Source: Candidatus Pelagibacter sp. HIMB1321
GTDB lineage: Bacteria; Pseudomonadota; Alphaproteobacteria; Pelagibacterales; Pelagibacteraceae
Direction: 5' to 3'
Assembly: GCF_900177485.1 (NCBI RefSeq)
Contig: NZ_LT840186.1
Location: 620,001-684,000 of the forward strand
DNA: 64,000 bases
The notes under the pieces were generated by a model. It did no database searches. It was not told the DNA's origin and worked only from the letters and a program-made list of their open reading frames with translations. The position numbers and the translations under genes were made by a program. Position 1 is the first letter of the stretch. Each line of letters starts with the position of its first letter. Below are positions 43,580-52,522 of this stretch, piece after piece.

Positions 43580-44002
43580 ATGTTTGAAAAATTTAATGGA
43601 ATAATTTTCTTTGCAATCTTTATAATTCATTTTATTGGGTTTGCTTATTATGGATTTAGATGTGTCTTTCAAACTAAATCCTTTTTAGATCAATATGGCA
43701 TTGATGATACTGGTGCTGGAATGGTCAGATTTTTTGGATCAATATTTTTTGGCTCTGTAATTATGGCTATCTATGTTGGATTCATTAGACCTAATGGTTT
43801 AGATGATACATGGGCTTTTTTTAATGTAATATTCTTACAAAACCTTTCTGCGTTCATTGTTGGTTTTTATAATACAAAAATAAATAAACTTGGGCATACA
43901 GATAAAACTTCAGATGAAGCTATCTATGCTCCATTAGTTTTAACAGTTCTTAGTGCACTAATGTGCTACGGCTTTGCAGATAAAATTTATATAACTTACT
44001 AA
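43580..44002 (+). CDS. Four-helix inner membrane protein of unknown function
   Basis: A 140-residue integral membrane protein with four hydrophobic segments, near residues 8-26, 48-68, 78-98 and 118-136. Between helices 1 and 2 lies the loop FQTKSFLDQYGIDDTGAGMVRFFG. No transport or enzyme motif is recognised. A purine-rich GAAAGGAA site precedes the ATG. It lies 17 bases downstream of the secreted protein gene and 10 bases upstream of the NTF2-like gene. Confidence 0.72.
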   Translation: MFEKFNGIIFFAIFIIHFIGFAYYGFRCVFQTKSFLDQYGIDDTGAGMVRFFGSIFFGSVIMAIYVGFIRPNGLDDTWAFFNVIFLQNLSAFIVGFYNTKINKLGHTDKTSDEAIYAPLVLTVLSALMCYGFADKIYITY

Positions 44003-44012
44003 AAGGAGATAT

Positions 44013-44330
44013 ATGTCAGTGTTAGAAAAATATATAAGCGCAATAAAAAATAAAGATGAAGCAACTTTAAATAATCTCTTGCATGACGACTTTAAATTTA
44101 TAATGCATAAATCAGGAAATTCTTTAAGCAAAAATGATGTAATCAAATGGGCAATGAGCGGTGATATTAATCAAGAAAAAGACAGAATTGTCTATGAAAA
44201 TGATGAAGTTGGTGTTCATCACTCGTTTGTAACTTTTAATGATGGTAACAAAGAAGCTGTGATGGCAGTTTATAAATATAAAGATGGAAGAATTATTTCT
44301 TTAGAAACTGGTGCAACAAAACTTTCTTAA
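44013..44330 (+). CDS. NTF2/SnoaL-like protein
   Basis: A 105-residue protein of the NTF2-like fold (SnoaL-like group). The N-terminal helix SVLEKYISAIKNKDEATLNNLLHDDFKFIMH, then the pocket strands VYENDEVGVHHSF and KEAVMAVYKYKDGRIISLETGAT, are typical. Such proteins bind or isomerise small hydrophobic ligands; the substrate is unknown. A strong AAGGAG site is 5-6 bases upstream. It lies immediately before the isomerase gene. Confidence 0.78.
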   Translation: MSVLEKYISAIKNKDEATLNNLLHDDFKFIMHKSGNSLSKNDVIKWAMSGDINQEKDRIVYENDEVGVHHSFVTFNDGNKEAVMAVYKYKDGRIISLETGATKLS

Positions 44331-44333
44331 TCA

Positions 44334-44924
44334 GTGAAAGAAATAGATTTTTATTTTTCTATAGGTAGTACTTATACTTATCTCTCAGTTACAAGAATTC
44401 TTGATGTTGAAAATCAATATCAAGTTAAATTTAATTGGAAACCATTTAGTGTTAGAGCAATTATGAAGGAAATGAATAATATTCCTTTCCCAAAAGACAA
44501 AATGAATAAAGTTAATTATATGTGGAGAGATATTGAAAGAAGATCAGCTGGATATGGTTTTTTTGCAAAAACACCTGTTCCTTATCCACTTTCTGAATTT
44601 GATTTAGCAAATCAGATAGCAATTCTAGGTTTATCTAATGGATGGGGTATTCAATATGTAAGATTAAGCTACAAAAAATGGTTTCAAGAAGGAAAAGAGC
44701 CAGCGATAGAACCAAATATATCTGAAGTTTGTGATGAATTAAAATTAGATAAAAATGAAATAATTTCAAAAGCAAAAAGTAAAGAAATAGAGACAGAATA
44801 TTTAAACAATACTGAAGGTGCCAGAAAACTAAAAATATTTGGTAGCCCTACACTTGTTGTTGGTGAAGAAATCTTTTGGGGTGATGATCGTTTAGAAGAT
44901 GCTGTCAAATTTTCTAAAAATTAA
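44334..44924 (+). CDS. 2-Hydroxychromene-2-carboxylate isomerase family (DsbA-like) protein
   Basis: A 196-residue thioredoxin-fold protein of the kappa-class GST / HCCA isomerase family. FYFSIGSTYTYLSVTRI at the start (catalytic Ser in the place of DsbA Cys), RRSAGYGFFAKTPVPYPL, and the C-terminal GSPTLVVGEEIFWGDDRLED are diagnostic. Known members use glutathione in aromatic breakdown; the actual substrate here is open. The start is a GTG 3 bases after the previous stop. It is a likely catalytic member of the island operon. Confidence 0.85.
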   Translation: MKEIDFYFSIGSTYTYLSVTRILDVENQYQVKFNWKPFSVRAIMKEMNNIPFPKDKMNKVNYMWRDIERRSAGYGFFAKTPVPYPLSEFDLANQIAILGLSNGWGIQYVRLSYKKWFQEGKEPAIEPNISEVCDELKLDKNEIISKAKSKEIETEYLNNTEGARKLKIFGSPTLVVGEEIFWGDDRLEDAVKFSKN

Positions 44925-45149
44925 ATGATTTCTAAAAAATATTCTAAATTTTTATTTATTTTTTTAATGGGTTTTGGAATGAGTTTGATGATGACACTAA
45001 TTATAACTTTTATAAATACAGGTTATGATGAGCTTTATTTTAAAAGATTTTTAAAAGCTTGGTCAATAAGTTTACCAGTAGCAATGATAGCAACAACAAT
45101 AGTAGCTCCGTTAGTGCAAAAATTTGTAGATAAGATTACCAACAATTAA
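44925..45149 (+). CDS. DUF2798 family small membrane protein
   Basis: A 74-residue membrane protein with two hydrophobic helices (residues ~8-30 and 44-66). The pattern FLMGFGMSLMMTLIIT, the intervening FLKAWSISLPVA and the final APLVQKFVDKI fits DUF2798, a family of unknown function. It starts directly after the isomerase stop (0 bases). Membrane location is certain from hydropathy; no function can be given. Confidence 0.75.
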   Translation: MISKKYSKFLFIFLMGFGMSLMMTLIITFINTGYDELYFKRFLKAWSISLPVAMIATTIVAPLVQKFVDKITNN

Positions 45150-45165
45150 AAGATAAAAAAAATAA

Positions 45166-45720
45166 ATGGTTAAAGAAACAAACAAAATAAGAGCAAAAAT
45201 AATAAAACAACAACAAATTTTAAAAGATAAAGTTACAAACTTTTTTGATTGGATAAAAGGTGCAGAATTAGTTGAGCTAAAAGAGTGTGATACATCAGAA
45301 GATCCTATAAGACCTGAATTAGATAACAAATTCAGAACTAATCATGGAAGAAAGATATTTGGGGTAAAATATAAAGGTGAAATACATGCCGTAATGTGTT
45401 TTGCATATACAAATAATATCCCAAAATCAGTAGAAGAATTAGATAAGCTAAGTCACGATGCATTTTTACAAAGCGCTCTTAGAGATCAAAATGTTGGTCA
45501 AATAGCTATTGCTTATACAGTTTGGTCAAAGAAAAAAGGTGGAGGGAAATTAATTGTTAAAGAAGTATTTAAAAAAATAAAAAAATCTAACCATCTAAAT
45601 CGATTAGTTACACTCTCTCCTCTTACAGAAATGGCAACAAACTTTCATTCAAGAAATGGCGCAAAACTTTTGCAGATCAATGAAACTACTCAAAACTTTG
45701 AGTACGAAATAATAAAATAA
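45166..45720 (+). CDS. GNAT-like unknown protein
   Basis: A 184-residue soluble protein. The core KIFGVKYKGEIHAVMCFAY, IAIAYTVWSKKKGGGKLIVKEVF (an acetyl-CoA-loop-like glycine stretch) and LSPLTEMATNFHSRNGAKLL (like the GNAT motif B helix) suggests an N-acetyltransferase fold. The glycine loop is weak, so activity is unsure. A charged helical N-terminus precedes it. It is the last gene of the small-gene series; a degenerate copy of the element-end repeat follows at 45725. Confidence 0.6.
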   Translation: MVKETNKIRAKIIKQQQILKDKVTNFFDWIKGAELVELKECDTSEDPIRPELDNKFRTNHGRKIFGVKYKGEIHAVMCFAYTNNIPKSVEELDKLSHDAFLQSALRDQNVGQIAIAYTVWSKKKGGGKLIVKEVFKKIKKSNHLNRLVTLSPLTEMATNFHSRNGAKLLQINETTQNFEYEIIK

Positions 45721-45724
45721 GAAA

Positions 45725-45756
45725 AACCAATGTCATTGGAGCACTGTTGGAGAAGG
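45725..45756. repeat. Degenerate copy of the element-end repeat (B)
   Basis: It has ACCAATGTCATTG followed directly by GAGCACTGTTGGAG, closely matching the right part of the distal element-end repeat (41860-41890) but without the tRNA core or the upstream block. It lies 5 bases after the GNAT-like gene. It is read as a scar of an earlier element boundary. Confidence 0.55.
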
Positions 45757-45799
45757 AAATGATAAAATATTTTTATATATAATTTGTATTTTTGTTTAT

Positions 45800-46399
45800 T
45801 TAAATTTTAATAGTAAGCATCCATATACCAACCAAAAACAAAGACAATGAGAAGATTTTGTTTAATATTTTAGAATATTTTTCATTTCTAAATTTTGCAC
45901 CTATTAAGTCACCAAATAATGTCCACAGAGTAAATGACACGCAGTTATTAATTGTAAAAATTGTACTGATTAAAATTATTCTCATTAAGCTTTGAGAACC
46001 GTCTAAAAAGATTGTGAACATTAAAGAAATTATCACATAAGCTTTTGGGTTAAATACTAAAAGTATAACTCCATCAACAAAAGTACATTTTAAATTTTGA
46101 TTGTTATTTTCATATGTGCTTGCCTTGAAGAATTTATAGGCAAGATAGATTGCATATAATGATCCAATTATCTGAATGTATTGATATTGATCATTAATAA
46201 ATGAAAAAAATATATTAAAACCAAAACCTATAAGAAAAGTAACTATGATAGTTGCAAGATGATAACCAAAATTTGCTGATAAAGTTTTAGCAAAACCAAA
46301 TCTGGCTCCATTAACTGCAAAAAACATGTTCCCAGGTCCTGGGCTAAAAGCCAGAGGAAATAAGAAAATTATTAAAGCTACTATTTCAATTAAAGTCAT
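45800..46399 (-). CDS. LysE family amino acid exporter
   Basis: A 199-residue inner-membrane protein with about six hydrophobic helices, of the LysE/RhtB exporter family. PLAFSPGPGNMFFAVNGARFGF near the N-terminus is the family signature (SPGPxN), and VFNPKAYVIISLMF is the second conserved segment. Family members export amino acids such as lysine, threonine or homoserine. It is a single gene on the minus strand, flanked on both sides by degenerate element-end repeats, so it may have arrived as a separate unit. Confidence 0.85.
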   Translation of the reverse strand: MTLIEIVALIIFLFPLAFSPGPGNMFFAVNGARFGFAKTLSANFGYHLATIIVTFLIGFGFNIFFSFINDQYQYIQIIGSLYAIYLAYKFFKASTYENNNQNLKCTFVDGVILLVFNPKAYVIISLMFTIFLDGSQSLMRIILISTIFTINNCVSFTLWTLFGDLIGAKFRNEKYSKILNKIFSLSLFLVGIWMLTIKI

Positions 46400-46486
46400 A
46401 TTTTAATAGGTGATTAAATTTATACTATTCTTTAATTTATACCTTTATATTTTTTTTATACATTCTCATCCATTTTCAAATATCAC

Positions 46487-46540
46487 AATTGCGTCAAGTT
46501 AAAGAATCTTGTTCAAGAACTAATGTCAAAGAACTGTAGG
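46487..46540. repeat. Degenerate copy of the element-end repeat (C)
   Basis: It contains GTTAAAGAATCTTGTTCAAG followed by AACTAATGTCAAAG, matching the AAAGAATCTTAGTCAAG / CCAATGTC block of the distal ends with several changes and without the TTGGAGC pair. It lies in the 187-base spacer between the LysE gene and the TRAP genes. It is probably a scar of an older insertion. Confidence 0.5.
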
Positions 46541-46586
46541 AAACTATAGGCTTAACTATTTTTAATACAAATTATGTTTTAAAGAA

Positions 46587-47096
46587 TTATACTTTTTTTA
46601 TAAAACCAATGGCTGCACCAACAGCTGTTAGAAAACCAGCTAAAGGTAAAATTACAACAGCGTATTTCTTTGGCATATAATTTTCTTTAAACTCTATACC
46701 TTGCATACTAATTTCAAAATACCACATCTCCCAATATTTACCTCTCATACCTTCTACAAGCTCAATTCCATAAACAATTAATACTATACCAATAATCATA
46801 ATCATAATTTTCCAGAATTGTCGTATGTACAATGAAACTCTCTCTGGTAATTTTTCATAAATCAAATTTAAAGCAACATGCTCATTATCTCTTGCTGTTA
46901 GAGAAAGTGCTATAAACATTAGCCAAATATTACTTAATACTGTAAGTAAATCTCCCCAAACAGGAGGGTTATTAAAAACATATCTCATAGTAACGTTGTA
47001 GAGAGTAAAACCAACCATTGCCGCTAACAAGACTGAGCACATAGCTTCCAGGAAACGGTGTACGAAACTGTCAATTTTGTTAAAAAAAATTTTCAT
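46587..47096 (-). CDS. TRAP transporter small permease (DctQ type)
   Basis: A 169-residue membrane protein with four helices, the DctQ subunit of a tripartite ATP-independent periplasmic transporter. NVTMRYVFNNPPVWGDLL (about residues 35-52) is the usual DctQ segment, followed by LTARDNEHVALNLI. It ends the operon dctP-dctM-dctQ, an order in which the large permease gene precedes the small one by 4 bases. The substrate is probably an organic acid, as for most TRAP systems. Confidence 0.9.
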   Translation of the reverse strand: MKIFFNKIDSFVHRFLEAMCSVLLAAMVGFTLYNVTMRYVFNNPPVWGDLLTVLSNIWLMFIALSLTARDNEHVALNLIYEKLPERVSLYIRQFWKIMIMIIGIVLIVYGIELVEGMRGKYWEMWYFEISMQGIEFKENYMPKKYAVVILPLAGFLTAVGAAIGFIKKV

Positions 47097-47100
47097 TTCA

Positions 47101-48384
47101 TTAATTGCTTAATAAATTTGGAAGAAACATTGTTAGTTCTGGTACAATAAGTATGAAAAATAATAGTAAAAATAATCCAACCAAATAAGGTATTAACGCA
47201 ATAGCAACTTTTTCAAGACGAACCTGTGCTATTGTTGCAGATGTAAAATAAGCAACACCCACAGGTGGTGTGACTGAGCCAATTAAAAAGCCAACTATAA
47301 CAACTATAGCTGCTTGTACTTCAGGAAAACCAGCTTGAGCCATAACACTTACTAACACTGGTCCAACAATGATAATATTAACCGCAGAGTCCATTACAGT
47401 TCCTAGAAGAAAAATAAATAATATTAGAGCTAATATAAATAATATTGGAGAGTCTGCTAAACTTAAAAGCCAAGTTTCAAGATCTCCAATTGCTCCTAAA
47501 GATGTAAGTAACCAACTAAATGGTCCTGAAGCTGCGATTATAATAAAGACCATCGCAGAATTACGAAATGCTCGACGAAAAGCACCTGTACAATCCTTCC
47601 ATTTAATAGTTCGATAAACAAATACACCTGTAAATAAAGCAACCAAAGCAGTTATGGCACCAGCCTCAACAACTGATGCTATACCTCCCATTACAGAACC
47701 AACTAAAACTAAAGGTATTAAAAGAGCAAATGAAGAACGATACAATTCTTTTCCAGCTCGACGTGCAGAGAATGGTTTATCGCTTCTCTCAAAGTTGTAT
47801 TTAACTGCAAAGTAATGATTGATTATCATAATCACAACGCCAATCAAAATACCTGGAACAATCCCAGCAGCAAATAAAGATGCAATTGAAATCTCAGTTG
47901 CATTTGCAAGTACAATCATCATGATACTAGGTGGAATAATCCCTCCTATAGTGGAACTTACTCCTGTAACAGCAGCTGAAAATGCAGCAGGATAACCAGC
48001 TTTTTTCATTGCTGGTAAAACTAATGCTCCTACTGTAGCTGTATCTGCTACTACAGAGCCATTCATTCCTGCAAAAAACATACTCACAAGAACATTTACC
48101 TGAGCCAAACCACCTCTTATACGTCCAATTAGCGCTCTACTTAAAGCAACTAAACGGTCAGTAATCGTAGCACTTGTCATTAATTCACCTGTCAACATAA
48201 AGAATGCAATTGCGGTCAATGGAACCGAGTCAATTGCAGTAAACATTTGGCTAGGAATTAAAACAAGAGGAACAGCATCAGTTAGTAAAATATAAACAAA
48301 CGGTATCAGTATTAATATAAAACCAATAGGAGCACCCAATAAAATTAAAAAAAGGAGCACTACAAGTAAAATAATACTTTCCAT
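47101..48384 (-). CDS. TRAP transporter large permease (DctM type)
   Basis: A 427-residue integral membrane subunit with about 12 helices that carries out Na+-coupled transport. ALVLPAMKKAGYPAAFSAAVTGVSSTIGGIIPPS (broken here into usual family blocks), AGIVPGILIG and the C-terminal GSVTPPVGVAYF are diagnostic of DctM. It is of full normal length. It lies between the DctP gene (88 bases upstream) and the DctQ gene (4 bases downstream). Confidence 0.95.
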   Translation of the reverse strand: MESIILLVVLLFLILLGAPIGFILILIPFVYILLTDAVPLVLIPSQMFTAIDSVPLTAIAFFMLTGELMTSATITDRLVALSRALIGRIRGGLAQVNVLVSMFFAGMNGSVVADTATVGALVLPAMKKAGYPAAFSAAVTGVSSTIGGIIPPSIMMIVLANATEISIASLFAAGIVPGILIGVVIMIINHYFAVKYNFERSDKPFSARRAGKELYRSSFALLIPLVLVGSVMGGIASVVEAGAITALVALFTGVFVYRTIKWKDCTGAFRRAFRNSAMVFIIIAASGPFSWLLTSLGAIGDLETWLLSLADSPILFILALILFIFLLGTVMDSAVNIIIVGPVLVSVMAQAGFPEVQAAIVVIVGFLIGSVTPPVGVAYFTSATIAQVRLEKVAIALIPYLVGLFLLLFFILIVPELTMFLPNLLSN

Positions 48385-48472
48385 TGATATAAATAAGTTA
48401 TGTCTTGTTTAAGGTAAAGACCATCTAATTCTTCAATTGAACTAAATGGTCTCTACATTTTTTTTAAAAGAT

Positions 48473-49522
48473 TTATAAAGCTCCTGCCGCTTCTAATTGA
48501 GCTACAAATCCATCCATGCCTTGTTCTAAAAGCACTCTTTTTGCTATTTCTGGTTCAAAAGTACCTTTGGCATCTAACCAGGCACCAATTGCACCCGCTC
48601 TCCACTTTGTCATTTCCGCTTCTGATGGCACATACCACTCTTTAGCAGATGCTTTAATTGCATCTTCACCATTCTTGATCCAAGCGTTATCTAACTCGTT
48701 TACTTTTTCTCCATAAGCATCAGCTGCTTCATGTAACCATTTTCTTTGTTGATCAGTTAATGCATTATATTGTTTTGCGTCCATTGCTAGAATATTTCCT
48801 GACCACATTCCTCCAATTTCAGTGAAATATTTTGCAACTTCATGAAGTTTTGCAACATGTTGCCAAGGACTAGCTACATACTGACCTTCAACTACACCTG
48901 ACTGAAGACCTTGATACAATTGAGCCCAATCATAAGGAGTTGGTGTTGCACCCCAATTTTTAACTAACATGAATTCTACTGGACTTTTTGTAGTACGCCA
49001 TTTTAATCCCTTCATATCGTCTGGAACACGAACTGATTTAGTTGCATTTCCTAGCTGTCTAAATCCTCCACTTGAGTAGACAGAAAGACAAATATGACCT
49101 GCATTTTCAAGCGCAAGTTTGCATTGTCTCTCAGCTAACCACTCATCTGATATTCTTTTGGCATCCTCTAGTGATTTGAAAATAAAGGGTAAATCAAAAA
49201 TTGCTAACTCTGATCCAAAATTACCATAATTAGCAGTTGAACTAGTCCATAAAGCTATAAGGCCTTGATTAGCTTGTTCACCACATTTCTGTTCAGCACA
49301 TAAGCTTCTTTGATAGTGTGGTTCAATTTTCATTTTACCACCAGATGCTTTCTCCATAGCTGGTATCAGAGCTTGATCTATAGCATCACCTATTGGCATT
49401 CCCAATCTACCAGTAGTACCAAGCTTAAGAGTAACTTCTGCTACAGCTACTTGAGAAAAGAAAGCAATTGCAAAAACTTTAAGTAGTATTTTGCAAAGTT
49501 GTTTACTTTTATTTATTATCAT
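48473..49522 (-). CDS. TRAP transporter substrate-binding protein (DctP type)
   Basis: A 349-residue periplasmic solute receptor. A signal peptide of about 28 residues ends near AVAEV. GTTGRLGMPIGDAIDQA, IFDLPFIFKSLEDAKRI, GGFRQLGNATKSVRVPDDMKG and PTPYDWAQLYQGLQSGVVEGQ are typical, with the conserved Arg that binds carboxylate ligands in the GFRQ region. A strong AGGAGAG site precedes the ATG. The ligand is not identifiable; the dehydrogenase and hydrolase upstream suggest a compound degraded through an aldehyde. Confidence 0.92.
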   Translation of the reverse strand: MIINKSKQLCKILLKVFAIAFFSQVAVAEVTLKLGTTGRLGMPIGDAIDQALIPAMEKASGGKMKIEPHYQRSLCAEQKCGEQANQGLIALWTSSTANYGNFGSELAIFDLPFIFKSLEDAKRISDEWLAERQCKLALENAGHICLSVYSSGGFRQLGNATKSVRVPDDMKGLKWRTTKSPVEFMLVKNWGATPTPYDWAQLYQGLQSGVVEGQYVASPWQHVAKLHEVAKYFTEIGGMWSGNILAMDAKQYNALTDQQRKWLHEAADAYGEKVNELDNAWIKNGEDAIKASAKEWYVPSEAEMTKWRAGAIGAWLDAKGTFEPEIAKRVLLEQGMDGFVAQLEAAGAL

Positions 49523-49625
49523 TTTTTCTCTCCTATTTAATATTATAGAAGTCTAGCTTAATTCTTTTAAGCAAGTCAAAGAAAATAATTTAAATATACA
49601 GCTTAGTTTTTTAAGATTTGAGAGA

Positions 49626-51107
49626 TTATTGGTGGCTAATCCAAATAGTTTTTGTTTGAAGAAATGAATTTAGCGCTTCAGTACCTTGATCTCTTGACAA
49701 TGATCCTGATTGTTTATAGCCTCCAAAGGGAGTCTTGATATCTCCTTCTGAAAAAGTGTTTACCGAAACTGTACCACACGGAAGACTCTTAGCTAAATGA
49801 AACGCACGATTTATATCACGTGTAAAAACACTTGCATGCAATCCATATTTTGAATTACTTGCAACCTTTAAAGCTTCTTCATCATTTTTAACTGTTAATA
49901 CTCCTAAAACAGGTCCAAATATTTCCTCTTGAGCAATAGTCATATTCTCTTTAAGACCATCAAATAAAGTAGGTTTAGCAAAAAATCCTTTTTGTTTTAT
50001 TTCGGAAGTTCCACCTAATAAAAGTTTAGCTCCCTCATCTATTCCTTTTTGAATGTACCCATCAACTGTTTGTAAATGACCTTTTGAAATCATGGATCCC
50101 ATATTAGATTTCAAATCTAATGGATCGCCTACTTTTAACTTTTTTACTCTCTTAATGACTTTATCTAAAAACTCATCTTTAACTTTTTTGTGAACTATTT
50201 GCCTCATATTTGCAGAACAGTTCTGGCCTCCGTTCCAAAAAGCAGAATTAATTGCGTTATCAATTAAGTCATCATTAATATTAGCATCTTCTAAAACTAT
50301 AAATGGACTCTTACCGCCCATCTCTAAGGCAACTGGTTTTAAATTACTTTCGCTTGAATATTTTAAAAAATATCCTCCAACCTCTGTTGATCCGGTAAAT
50401 GAAACTGCATCAACATCCTTATGTCTACCTAATGCTTCACCAACATCTCCATATCCTGGTAGAACATTTAATACACCATCTGGAATTCCTGCTTCTTTTG
50501 CAATTTGCGCAACTCTAATTGCAGTTAGGGGGGTATCTTCAGCTGGTTTAATTATGACAGAACACCCTGCAGCAAGAGCTGGTGCCATTTTCCAAACTGC
50601 CATCATTAGAGGGAAATTCCACGGTACAATACCCGCTACAACACCAATTGGTTCTTTAACGATTAAACTTGTTATAGATGGTTCTGTAGGACCAACTTTT
50701 CCAAATACTTTGTCAATTAATTCACCATACCATTGAAAATGCATTGGAGCGTCATTAGCAACTTCATTGATGCAATCTGAAACTAGTTTTCCTGTATCTA
50801 CACACTCCAAAACAGAATTTTCATCTCCATGTTTTCTTAATAATTCAGCAAATTTTAATAAAACTTCTTTTCTGTGTTCAGGTGAGCTTTTTGACCATAT
50901 ACCACTATTGAAAGCTTTTCTTGAAACCTTAACTGCTAGATCAACATCTTTATGATTACATTTTGCTACTAGGCAGAGCTTTTCTCCAGTTGCAGGATTT
51001 ATTGTTTCAAATTTTTTTCCATCAATTGCGTTAACATATTTGCCATTGATAAAAGCTCTACCCTCAAACTTAATTTTTTTTGCAATAGATTTATAATTAA
51101 CTGCCAT
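49626..51107 (-). CDS. NAD(P)+-dependent aldehyde dehydrogenase
   Basis: A 493-residue aldehyde dehydrogenase family protein. The catalytic Cys is in NGGQNCSANMRQ (about residue 300), the general-base Glu in LEMGGKSPF (about 265), the cofactor loop SFTGSTEVGGYF and the active-site Asn in GIVPWNFPLM (about 165). The sequence resembles broad ALDH enzymes such as gamma-aminobutyraldehyde or betaine aldehyde dehydrogenases; the substrate is not certain. It lies between the TRAP operon and the epoxide hydrolase gene on the same strand. Confidence 0.93.
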   Translation of the reverse strand: MAVNYKSIAKKIKFEGRAFINGKYVNAIDGKKFETINPATGEKLCLVAKCNHKDVDLAVKVSRKAFNSGIWSKSSPEHRKEVLLKFAELLRKHGDENSVLECVDTGKLVSDCINEVANDAPMHFQWYGELIDKVFGKVGPTEPSITSLIVKEPIGVVAGIVPWNFPLMMAVWKMAPALAAGCSVIIKPAEDTPLTAIRVAQIAKEAGIPDGVLNVLPGYGDVGEALGRHKDVDAVSFTGSTEVGGYFLKYSSESNLKPVALEMGGKSPFIVLEDANINDDLIDNAINSAFWNGGQNCSANMRQIVHKKVKDEFLDKVIKRVKKLKVGDPLDLKSNMGSMISKGHLQTVDGYIQKGIDEGAKLLLGGTSEIKQKGFFAKPTLFDGLKENMTIAQEEIFGPVLGVLTVKNDEEALKVASNSKYGLHASVFTRDINRAFHLAKSLPCGTVSVNTFSEGDIKTPFGGYKQSGSLSRDQGTEALNSFLQTKTIWISHQ

Positions 51108-51154
51108 TTAATTTTAAGGTTATTATTAAAAATTTAAATTAGCAAGAATATTCA

Positions 51155-52300
51155 TTAAAATTTTAAATTTCTGGAAAATTTTCTTATATCTTCAACTAAA
51201 AGGTCTGGTTTTTCTAAAGCAGCAAAATGTCCTCCTGCTGGCATTTCAGTCCACTGTTGAATATTGAATATTTTTTCAACATAAGACTTTGGTGGCCATT
51301 CAGACATTTCAGCTGGAAATATTGCAGCTGCTGTTGGAATTTCAATTTTTTTAAAATCTTTAGGAAAAAATCTTCCACCTTCCTCTCTTCTACCAAAATA
51401 AATCCAACTAGCTGTATCAAATGTTTTAGTTAAAATATAAACCATTATATTAGCTATCAATGTGTCTTTAGTATAAACGCTTTCAATATCATTATCTTTT
51501 AAATCAGACCAAGAATACATTTTTTCAATTATCCAGCTAGCTATGCCAACAGGGCTATCCATCATTCCATAAGCCAAAGATTGAGGTTTTGTTGCTTGTT
51601 GAGTCCTGTACCCATCTTGCATTATTTGATCTTTATCAAATTTTTTTTGCCAATTTCTTTCTTCATCATTTTCTGGTCCATCAGGATGACGCATCGTAAG
51701 GCAGTTTATGTGAATTGCTTTGCAGAAGTTAGAATGATCATAACCAAGCCAATTAGCAATAGTTGCTCCCCAATCTCCTCCTTGAGCTAAATAACCTTTA
51801 TAACCAAGATTCTTTACCATCAATTTATTCAAAATTTCTGCCATTTTTCTTGGTCCAATTGGTTTAGATAGATTTTTTGAAAAACCAAATCCAGGCAAAG
51901 AAGGAGCTATGACATCAAATGAATCTTTTTGGTTTCCACCAAATTTTTCTGGATCAGTAAGTTTTTCTATAATATGTAAAAATTCAATTATAGATCCAGG
52001 CCAACCATGCATTAAAAGTAATGGTCGAGAGTTTTTGCTGCTCCCTTTTTTTTTAATAAAATGAATTTTCATACCATCAATGTCAGTAGTATAATTATTA
52101 TACCGATTTATTTCTGATTGATGTTTATTCCAATCAAACTTGGTAATCCAATAGTCACACAACTCTTTTAAATAATTTTTATTAGTTCCATGTTCCCAAC
52201 CGTCTAAATTTTTTATAGAATCCCAGGGATAGTCTTTTATTTTCTTATAAATCTTAGAAACTTCTTCTTGGGCAAAATTAACTTTAAATTCTTCAATCAT
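51155..52300 (-). CDS. Epoxide hydrolase (EHN domain plus alpha/beta hydrolase)
   Basis: A 381-residue hydrolase with an N-terminal epoxide hydrolase domain (about residues 1-110) and an alpha/beta-hydrolase core. LLMHGWPGSIIEF is the oxyanion region (HGWPG), QGGDWGATIANW holds the nucleophilic Asp, and GGHFAALEKPDLL the catalytic His. A DTASWIYFGRRE segment supplies a candidate lid Tyr. It converts epoxides to diols; the natural substrate is unknown. It starts 221 bases from the attachment site, the position where a recombinase gene would be expected in this element type. Confidence 0.9.
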   Translation of the reverse strand: MIEEFKVNFAQEEVSKIYKKIKDYPWDSIKNLDGWEHGTNKNYLKELCDYWITKFDWNKHQSEINRYNNYTTDIDGMKIHFIKKKGSSKNSRPLLLMHGWPGSIIEFLHIIEKLTDPEKFGGNQKDSFDVIAPSLPGFGFSKNLSKPIGPRKMAEILNKLMVKNLGYKGYLAQGGDWGATIANWLGYDHSNFCKAIHINCLTMRHPDGPENDEERNWQKKFDKDQIMQDGYRTQQATKPQSLAYGMMDSPVGIASWIIEKMYSWSDLKDNDIESVYTKDTLIANIMVYILTKTFDTASWIYFGRREEGGRFFPKDFKKIEIPTAAAIFPAEMSEWPPKSYVEKIFNIQQWTEMPAGGHFAALEKPDLLVEDIRKFSRNLKF

Positions 52301-52480
52301 TTTTAAAATTTTATGTTTAGATTATAAACTTATTTACACATTTAATAGTAGCTAAATAGTTTATTAAACAAATTAATGCTTGATAAAATTTAGAGCAAAA
52401 AAAACTTAAAAATTTAAAAATTATCCAATAAGTTGACAATTATTTATTGTAATAAAGTCTTTTACCATGACTAATTCTCA

Positions 52481-52499
52481 TTGGAGCACTATTGGAGCA
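52481..52499. repeat. Recombinase-side arm-like repeat of element 1
   Basis: TTGGAGC occurs twice, 11 bp apart (52481 and 52492). The pair starts 42 bp before the core at 52523, the same distance as the TTGACGC / GAGACGC pair next to the recombinase gene of element 2 (57641 to 57683). It is read as an integrase or excisionase arm site. Confidence 0.6.
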
Positions 52500-52522
52500 G
52501 ATTGATATCGATCGTCTAGAAT

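Larger units (their letters stand above)
41709..52522. mobile_element. tRNA-Met integrative element 1 (10.8 kb, recombinase lost)
   Basis: Bounded by two identical 46-bp copies of the tRNA-Met 3' part (41709-41754 and 52523-52568). The distal end shares about 180 bp with the distal end of element 2, including a repeat 159 bp from the core start. The other end has a repeat pair 42 bp before the next core, exactly as at the recombinase end of element 2, but no recombinase gene. Cargo: a cysteine-synthase fragment, nine small genes, LysE, a TRAP transporter, an aldehyde dehydrogenase and an epoxide hydrolase. The element boundaries are inferred from repeats. Confidence 0.75.
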
